A DNA stretch of 28,654 bases from contig WQXW01000001.1 of the NCBI GenBank assembly GCA_009781575.1, forward strand, positions 1 to 28,654. Reading direction: 5' to 3'. Of the stretch, positions 21,119 to 28,654 are shown one piece after another (position 1 is the stretch's first letter; each line of letters starts with the position of its first letter). The notes beneath the pieces were generated by a model. The model saw only the letters and a list, made by a program, of their open reading frames with translations. It searched no databases and was not told the origin of the DNA. Origin of the DNA: Solirubrobacterales bacterium. GTDB taxonomy: Bacteria; Actinomycetota; Thermoleophilia; Solirubrobacterales; Solirubrobacteraceae. Both the position numbers and the translations under genes were made by a program.

Positions 21119-21841
21119 ATGTCGGAGATCACAACCACGCGCTCGCTCGAACGGGCGGCGCTCCTGCGCTGGGCGGCCTCGCTCGGCGCGATCACCTCCG
21201 AGGCGCTGGCGCACCGGTGGCAGCTTTCGCCGGCGTCGGCTCGCGCGCGCCTGCAGGCGGCGGTGCGCCTGGGGCTGCTGGCTCGCACGAAGCCGCTCAC
21301 CGGCGAGCCCGCGCTGTACAGCGCCACGCGCGCGGGGCTGCGCGAGTGCGGCATGCAGGGGCTCGGGGTCTGTCGCCCCACCGCCGCCAACGCACGCCAT
21401 CTCGTGGTGTGCGCCGAGGTCGGCGCGGCGCTGGAGCGCTGCTACCCCGACCACCGGCTCGCCGGCGAGCGCGAGCTGCGCCACGAGGAAGCGGTGCGCG
21501 GCCTCCGGCTGGCCAGCGCGGTGATCGGCTCCGCCGGGCAGCGCCACGAGCGGCTGCACCGCCCGGATCTCGTGATGTGGGCGCCGCGCGAGGCCGGCGG
21601 CCTGCCGGTGGCGATCGAGGTCGAGCTCACGCTCAAGGGACCTCGCCGCCTGGAGCGCATCTGCCGCGCGTGGGCACGCTGCCGCGAGGTGTCGGGCGTG
21701 CTGTATCTGTGCCCCCAGCAGGTGTGCGCTGCGGTGGAGCGCGCGATCGAGCGCGCCGGTGCGGGCGAGCGCGTGGTGGCGCTCACGCTCGAGCGGCTTC
21801 CCGGTGTTGCGATCGAGCGAGCCGTCGCAGGCAGGCCGTAG
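21119..21841 (+). CDS. winged-helix protein with PD-(D/E)xK-like C-terminus, replication-relaxation-like
   Basis: 240 residues. The start is firm: AGGAG at 21108-21112 lies six bases before ATG, after an unusually A/C-rich leader. Residues about 12-60 form a winged helix (LLRWAASLGAITSEALAHRWQ, SPASARARLQAAVRLGLL) followed by the wing strand ALYSATRAGLRE. The C-terminal part has HRPDLVMW (Asp 150) and AIEVELTLKGPRRL (Glu 167, Glu 169, Lys 173), a layout like the D...ExK core of restriction-fold nucleases and of the replication-relaxation family. The order of parts is the same as the C-terminal third of the ATPase at 13493. It is probably cytoplasmic and DNA-binding; nuclease activity is unproven. 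SSB follows 39 bases later, likely one transcript. Confidence 0.7.
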   Translation: MSEITTTRSLERAALLRWAASLGAITSEALAHRWQLSPASARARLQAAVRLGLLARTKPLTGEPALYSATRAGLRECGMQGLGVCRPTAANARHLVVCAEVGAALERCYPDHRLAGERELRHEEAVRGLRLASAVIGSAGQRHERLHRPDLVMWAPREAGGLPVAIEVELTLKGPRRLERICRAWARCREVSGVLYLCPQQVCAAVERAIERAGAGERVVALTLERLPGVAIERAVAGRP

Positions 21842-21880
21842 CGTGCGCCTCCGGGGAGCAGCACAACCAGGAGGTCATCG

Positions 21881-22345
21881 ATGCCGTACTCGAACATAAA
21901 CCGCGTGGTGCTGGTCGGGCGCCTCACCAGGGATCCCGAGCTGCGCGAGCTGTCCTCGGGCAACGCCGTGTGCTCGCTGCGCCTGGCCTGCAACTCTCGC
22001 CGTCGCGACGCCGACGGCGAGTATCACGAGCGTCCCAACTACTTCGATGTGAGCGTATTCGGGCCACTTGGCGAGAACGTCGAGCGGTACATGCGCAAGG
22101 GTCGCCAGGTCGCGGTGGACGGCCGGCTGGAATGGCGGGAGTGGGAGGGCGCCGACGAAGCGCGCCACCAGGCGGTCAGCGTGGTGGCCGACAACGTCGA
22201 GTTCCTCGGCGGCGCGCCCGGCGCCAACGGGCACGGCGGCGAGGGGCACGGCGGCGAGGGGTACAGCGGCGAGGGGGGCGAGGGCGATCCGGATGCGCTC
22301 GACCCCGCGGGCGCGTTCGCCGGCGTGGGCGACGACGCCTTCTGA
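21881..22345 (+). CDS. ssb: single-stranded DNA-binding protein
   Basis: 154 residues. The N-terminal OB-fold of bacterial SSB is plain: NRVVLVGRLTRDPELRELSSG, then SLRLACNSRRR, NYFDVSVFGPLGENVERYMRKGRQVAVDGRLEWREWE and a closing VSVVADNVEFLG. A Gly/Glu-rich linker (HGGEGHGGEGYSGEGG) leads to an acidic tip ending DDAF, shorter and less Pro-rich than the common DDDIPF tip that recruits partners. The start is supported by AGGAGG eight bases upstream. The protein coats single-stranded DNA. Placed directly after the nuclease-like gene and not beside rpsF/rplI, it looks like an accessory SSB of the transfer-type module rather than the housekeeping copy (inference). Confidence 0.93.
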   Translation: MPYSNINRVVLVGRLTRDPELRELSSGNAVCSLRLACNSRRRDADGEYHERPNYFDVSVFGPLGENVERYMRKGRQVAVDGRLEWREWEGADEARHQAVSVVADNVEFLGGAPGANGHGGEGHGGEGYSGEGGEGDPDALDPAGAFAGVGDDAF

Positions 22346-25300
22346 GCGTCGCCACGCCGGATGGCCTCGGCTGTGGCGGGTGCGTAAACTGCCCCCGCCC
22401 AGCCGTCCCGCCTCTTGGAGGTTCGCGGGGGCGAGCGGGGGCGAGCGACAATTGACGACCGCCGACCACCAAGGAGCTCTCCAGCGGTGCCGATCGATAC
22501 AAAAGCGATAGGGAAGAGGTACGAGCCCACCGTGTATGCGGTGGGGCGCGAGAAGATCAAGGAGTACGCGCGCGCGGTGGGTGAGACCAACCCCATCCAT
22601 CTCGATGTCGACGCCGCGCGCCGCGCCGGCCACGCCGACGTGGTGGCGCCGCCGATGTTCGCCGTCGTGTATGGCTCGCCGTCGGTGGGTCCCGCGCTGT
22701 TCGATCCCGAGGTGGGGATCAACTTCGCGATGCTCGTGCACGGCGGCCAGGAGTTCGAGTGGGGGCCGCTTGTGGTGGCCGGCGATGAGATCACCACCGA
22801 GGCCACCGTCAAGGACATCTCAGCGAGCGACGGCCGCGGCTTTTACGTGTTCGAGTCGATCTCCACCAACCAGCGCGGCGAGCAGGTGTGCCGCGGTGTG
22901 TGGACCAACATCGTCAGAGGAGTGTGAGGAGATGAGCAATCTCGAGGTGGGCCAGCGGATTCCCGAGGTGCGGGTCACGCCGGACAAGTACCTCACGATC
23001 CGCTACGCCGGCGCGTCGGGCGACTTCAACCCGATCCACGTCGACGAGGAGTTCGCGCGCGCGGTGGGGCTCCCCGGCAGGATCCTGCACGGGCTGTGGA
23101 CCATGGCCCAGGTGGCCAGGGCGCAGACCGAGGCCGCCGGCGGGCCGGAGCATCTCAAGCGCCTGTCGGTGCAGTTCCGCGGCATGGGCGTGCCCGAGCA
23201 GGAGGTGCTCGTCACCGGCACCGTGCGCGAGCGGCGCGACGGCCGGCTCGTGATCGACACCGTCGCCGAGCAGGGCGAGAAGCAGATCATCCGCAACGCC
23301 GAGGCCGAGCTCGCGCCGTAGGGGAGGCCGCGCTCGCGCCGAGTCGCGGGGAGCTCGCGCGTTGCCGGGCGCCGGTGCGCTGGGCCGCGCCCGCGGTGCC
23401 ACCGCGATCCGTCGCCGGGCGGATCGTAGAATCGTGGGGATGCTCACTCAGCGCCAGGAACACGTGCTGTGCGAGGTGGTGGACCGCTACCTGGCCACCG
23501 GCCAGCCGGTGGCGTCGCGCGCGATCGCCGCCGACCCCGAGCTCGGGTGCGGGCCGTCCACGGTGCGCAACGAGCTCGCGCTGCTGGAGGAGCACGGGCT
23601 GCTGGCGCATCCACACACCTCCGCCGGGCGCGTGCCCACCGACGCGGGCCAGCGGTACGTGGTCGATCTGTTGCTGGCCCCCGGCGATCGGCCCACGCGC
23701 GCGCCCGGCGACCGGTTGACGCGGTTGGCGCCGGCGCCTCGCCTGGAACTGTCGCTCGTGCGCCGCGAGGTCGAGGAGGCGATGCGCGCCACCACCGAGG
23801 CGCTCGCCGAGGTGACCAACCTGCTGGCGGTGGTCTCCGCGCCCCCTCTGCAGGCGGCCACCGTGCGCCACATCGAGGTGCTGGCGCTCCAGCCCCAGGT
23901 GGTGATGGTGGTGATCATCACCTCCACCGGCGGGGTGTCCAAGACGCTGGTCACCTTCGATCGGCCGGTCGACCCCGGCCTGATCGGTTGGGCGGGCGAG
24001 TACCTCAACGAGCGCCTGTGCGGCGTGGACCTGGGATCGCGCATCCTCCCCCAACGCCTGCTGGACTCCGCGCTGGACACCACCGAGCGTTCTTTCGTGG
24101 AACAGCTCGCGCCGGCCTTTCGCGAGGAGCCCGCCTCCGAAGCGCTCCAGACGCTCTATGTGGAGGGCGCCTCGCACCTGCTGTCCGCCGGCCAGCTGGG
24201 CGACGCCACCGAGATCAACGAGCTGATGAGCCTGTTGGAGCGGCGCGTCGCGTTGCTGACCGTGCTGCGTGAGGCGCTCGCCGCGCCCGACGTGTATGTG
24301 CGCATCGGCGAGGAGAACGAGATGCCCGCGATGCGCTCGCTGGCGATGGTGGGCGCCGGGTACGGGCTCGGCCCGCGCCGGCTCGGCGCGGTGTCGGTGA
24401 TCGGGCCGGTGCGCATGGACTACCCCGGCGCGATCGCCACCGTGCGCGAGGCCGCGCGCGAGCTGTCGCGCTTCGTCGAAGACACCTACGCCGAGCGTTA
24501 GCGAGCGCCGCACCGATGCCCACCGCCACACCACGCGATCCATACGACGTGCTGGGGGTCGAGCGCGACGCCTCCGAGCAGGAGATCAAGAAGGCGTTCC
24601 GCCGTCTGGCGCGCGAGTTGCACCCCGATGTCAACGCGCACGACCCACGCGCGGAGGACAAGTTCAAGGAGGCCGCCGAGGCCTACGAGATCCTCTCCGA
24701 GCCCCAGCGCCGCGCGACGTATGACCGCTACGGTCACGAGGGGCTGCGCTCCGGCGGGTGGGCGCCCAACTTCGACGCGTTCTCCTCGATCTCCGACCTC
24801 TTCGACGCGTTCTTCGGCGGCGCCAGCCCCTTCTCCGCGCGCGGCTCCGCACGCGCGCCCGGCGGCGATGTGGCGGTGGGCGTCGAGATCGACCTGATCG
24901 ACGCCGCGCGCGGGGTGACCGTGCGGCCCTCGATCGACGTGGTCGAGCGCTGCGATCGCTGCCACGGCAACGCCGCCGAGCCCGGCACGCCGATCGAGAC
25001 CTGCCGGCGCTGCGACGGCACCGGGCAGCTGCAGAGTGTCACGCGCACGCCCTTCGGCCAGATGGTGCGCGCGGTCACCTGCGACGCCTGCCACGGCGCC
25101 GGTCGTCTGCCCAAGGAGCCCTGCCACGAGTGCCGCGGCGCGGGGCGGCGCGCGGTGCGCACCACCGTGGACGTCGAGATCCCCGCCGGGATCGCCGACG
25201 GGCAGCGGATCCGGGTCGGCGGCCGCGGGCACGCCGGCGAAGCGGGTTCGCCGCCCGGCGATCTCTACGTGCTGGTCAAGGTGCGCGACGACGAGCGCTT

Positions 25301-28300
25301 CGTGCGGGAAGGCGACGACCTGATTGCGGTGCTCGACGTCCCCGCTCCACTGGCCGCGCTGGGCACGACCATGCCGGTGCCCACGCTTGACGGCGAGCGC
25401 ACCGTCGAGGTCCCCGCCGGCGCGCAGCCCGGCGCGGTGATCACCCTGCGCGGCCAGGGGATGCCCTCGCTGCGCGGCCGCCGCCGCGGCGACCTGCGTG
25501 CGGTGGTCGATGTGGTCGTGCCCCGCCACCTGAGCGCCGAGCAGCGCGAGCTGTTCCAGCGCCTGGCCGACACGCTCTCCGAGGAGAACCTGCGCACCCA
25601 GGAGTCGATGTTCTCCAAGCTGCGTCGCGCACTCCGCACCCACGCCGCGTGAGGGGCGCGTGATCCGCCTCGCCCTGCGCGTGCCACGCGAGCAGGCCGA
25701 GCTCGTGCTGGCCGAGCTGCTCGAGCTCGCGCCGGACGGGGTGGAGGAGGTGGCGCTCGACGGCGGCGCCGTCGAGTACGCCGTGTACGGCGCGCCGGGC
25801 GAGCTGCCCTCGCTGCCCGCGCTGCACGCCACCCCCGCCGGCGCGCCGGTCGAGGTTCGCAGCGCCGAGGTGCCCGACGATTGGAGCGAGCGCTGGAAGC
25901 GCTTTCACCGGCCGATCCTGCTCGAGCCGCTCCCCGGCGGCGCGCACCCGGTGCCCGCGCTCCACATCCGGCCCCCGTGGGAGCCCGCGCGTGCGCGGGG
26001 CGCGGGCCAGTGGCCGCGGGCGGGCGTGGAGGAGATCGTGATCGACCCCGCGCAGGCCTTTGGCACCGGCGCGCACGCGACCACGCGCCTCTGTCTGGAG
26101 CTGCTCCAGCGCGCGGCCGCGCGCGGCCCGCTGGGGCCGGCGGTGGACCTCGGGTGCGGCTCGGGGGTGCTGGCGATCGCCGCCGCGCGCCTCGGCGCCA
26201 CGCCGGTGCTGGCGCTGGACAACGACCCCCACAGCGTGGAGGCCACCACGCGCAACGCCGCGGTCAACCGCGCCACGATCGAGGTGCGCCGCTTCGACCT
26301 GCGCCACGAGCGCGTGCCGGCACTCGCCGGCGAGGGCGAGGGCGAGGGCGAAGGCGAGGGCGAGGGCGAGGGCGAGGGGGTGCTGCTGGCCAACCTGCTG
26401 CGCCCGCTGCTGCTCGAGCTGGCGCCCCGGGTGGCCACTCGGCCGGCGCACCTGATCGCCGGGGGACTGCTGGCCGAGGAGGCCGAGCCGGTTGCCGCGC
26501 GCCTCTGCGAGTTCCTCGACCTGGTGGAGCTGGAGCGCCCGCGGCTGGGCGAGTGGAGCGCGCTGTGGCTGGCGGCTCACCCATGACCGTGGTGCCTGAA
26601 GGTGGCGCCCTTGGCCTGGCCGCCGCAAGCAGCGGCCGTTGCGTTTTTTGTTTTGCGGATTGGTTCCGCGCGGAACGAATCCTCTTTTTGAATCCCCCAA
26701 CGGCTCCTCCGACAGGCGTGTTCGAGGCCGGGCCATCGCGCCCGTGCGGGGTTGTGGCGCGGGCAGCGGGAGGTCGATCAATCGATCAGTCCGGCCGCAA
26801 TCGCTCGAGTGGATCAAGCTGATCAAAAGTACCCCCGCGCTGGCCGCGCGGGGCGCCCCCGAGGCGTCGGGGGCAAAACCTCTCAGGCGGCCTGCGCGCC
26901 GCCCACCCCGGCCGTCGCGTCCGTCGCGTTCGCCGCGTCCGCCGGTGAGCGGGAGTCGCGCTCGGGCATCGCGCTCTCCGGCAGCGCGGTCGCCGCCAGC
27001 GCCATCGAGCGGAACAGCAGATCGATCGCCGCGCGCACCGACGGCGCGTGCCGATCGTGGTGGCGCTGCTCGCCGCCCAGCAGGCCGGCCGCCGCGGTGA
27101 GGGCCGTGGAGATCGTGGCCAGCGCCTCGCCGTCCTCTTCGGGCTCGGGGTCGCGGCAGGCGGCCAGTGCCAGGTCGAGCATCCCGAGCGCCTGGGGCAT
27201 GGCGCCGGCGAACAGCGCCGGGCCGACCAGGCTGCCGTAGCCGTACACCCGCGCCAGGCGGCCCGACAGCGCCAGGCGCGGGCCGCGCCTCGGCGGCTCC
27301 GTCGCGGGCAGGCCGCGGCCGTCGACCAGGCCGCCGATCGTCTCGCCGAGGACCAGGCGCGCGGTGGGCTCATCGAGGCCGGCCTGCGCGACCACGCGCA
27401 GCGCCATGTAGAGGCCGCTGGGGGTGGTGCCGTAGGGAGGGTCGGAGGCGAACACAATCCGCTCCGCCGGCACGCGCGCGAAGAGCTGGAGCACGTCCAG
27501 GGGGAAGAAGCAGCAGGTGTCGTACAGGATCCCGGGGTGATCGGCGAGGCGCGAGGTGAGGATGCCCTGATCGCAGATCGCCGCGTGCGCCAGGATCAGC
27601 ACCGTGTCGGGGTGGCGCAGGGCGAGCTCGACCAGACCGTCCGCCAGCGGCGGCAGCCCGCGGCCGGCGTGGATCAGCACCGGCACGCGCGCTTCTTCGG
27701 CGAGCGCGAAGATGCCGTCCATCTGGCGGCCTTCGAAGTCGAACTCCTGCGAGCGGGGGTGGAGCTTGATGCCGCGCGCGCCCGCCTCCAGGCAGCGCAG
27801 CCCCTCCGCCAGCGGCTCATCGGCGGGGTCCAGGCGGCAGAACGGGATCAAACGTCCGCCGCTCTCCGCCGCCCAGCGCAGCACGCGATCGTTGGGCACC
27901 CGGTAGGCGGGGCGCCGCTCGGGGTCGTGCAGCGCAAAGACACACGCGCGCCGCGCGCCGGCCTGGTCGAGCATCGCCAGCAGCCCCTCCGGATCGAGCG
28001 CGCGCCCGTCCTCGTCGAGCCCCAGGTGGGTGTGCGCGTCGAACACCTCGCCACCCGCGGGTCGCAGCCGCTCGGCCTCGCTCACGAACGGCTCGAGCGC
28101 CCGCGCGTACAGCGCCCCGGCGTCATGATCGGGTTCCTCGAGCGGCTCTCCCATCCCCGACAGCCTATTGCGAGCCGCTCATGCAGTTGGCGTGATTGCG
28201 CAAGGTGCGCTTACCTTTGGCGATGGCGTGGCACGTGGTGATCGCGGGCGGGGGGTTCGGCGGGCTCTACGCCGCGCGCACGCTGGAGCGCGTGGTGCCG

Positions 28301-28654
28301 GCCGGCGGCGCGCGCGTGACGCTGGTCAACGACGCCAACTTCATGCTCTACACGCCGCTGCTCCCGGGCGCGGCCGGCGCCACGCTGGACCCCCGCCACG
28401 TGGTGGTGCCGCTGCGCTCGCTGCTGCACCGCACCGACCCGCTGATCGGAGCGGTGCTGGGCGGGGACCCCCACGCCGCCACGCTGTCGGTGAGGCGCAT
28501 CGACGGGGAGCAGCTGGAGCTCCGCTACGACCAGCTGGTGGTGGCGCTGGGCTCGGTGTCGCGCACGCCCCCGGTCCCCGGTCTCGCCCAGCACGCGATC
28601 GGGTTCAAGTCGCTCTCCGACGCCACCGCGCTGCGCAACCGCGTGCTGATCTGC

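Overview
The window is very GC-rich and densely coded. Its gene content (hrcA-dnaJ2, HadA/HadB-type dehydratases, prmA, an NDH-2 type dehydrogenase, ATGA-coupled genes, likely leaderless starts) points to a high-GC actinomycete. A deep-branching Thermoleophilia/Solirubrobacterales-like organism is my best guess, by inference only. No rRNA, tRNA, CRISPR array, integrase, transposase or relaxase was seen.

Layout. (1) 1-9488: a tightly coupled run of large secreted or surface proteins: the tail of one gene, a PKD-ended protein, a seven-repeat TolB-like propeller, and a very long protein split by an apparent frameshift near 6195 whose second half has a degenerate metallophosphoesterase-like region, a Pro-rich stalk and a C-terminal membrane anchor. 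(2) 9755-12141: a PfkB-type sugar kinase, an aldose 1-epimerase-like protein and a VOC-fold protein. (3) 12590-22345: an accessory block with DNA-transfer character. It holds a membrane-anchored unknown on the minus strand, a VirD4/TraD-like ATPase fused to a replication-relaxation-like C-terminus, a possible small coupled ORF, an unknown HTH-like protein, a second VirD4/TraD-like ATPase, a stand-alone winged-helix plus nuclease-like protein, and a single-strand DNA-binding protein. The spacers of this block are full of repeats. (4) 22487-26586: conserved chromosomal genes, namely two MaoC-fold dehydratase subunits, then hrcA, dnaJ and prmA. (5) 26883-28654: a minus-strand amidohydrolase and the start of a divergent NAD(P)H dehydrogenase.

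The most striking non-coding signal is a family of six dispersed repeats. Four copies are exactly 98 bp by eye, and all share an invariant GTTCCGCGCGGAAC palindrome. They lie only in spacers, at about 9.5, 12.3, 12.4, 18.5, 20.9 and 26.7 kb. Three further tandem-repeat systems (25-27 bp x7 capped by a perfect 28-bp palindrome, 44 bp x2, 23 bp x4) lie just upstream of the second ATPase and of the nuclease-like gene, where cis-acting DNA-processing sites could be expected.

Working model (inference): 13493-22345 is a compact DNA-handling or transfer module without a recognisable relaxase. Two hexameric-type pumps, two replication-relaxation-like proteins and an SSB would act on the repeat-rich spacers. 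The flanking genes look like ordinary chromosome.
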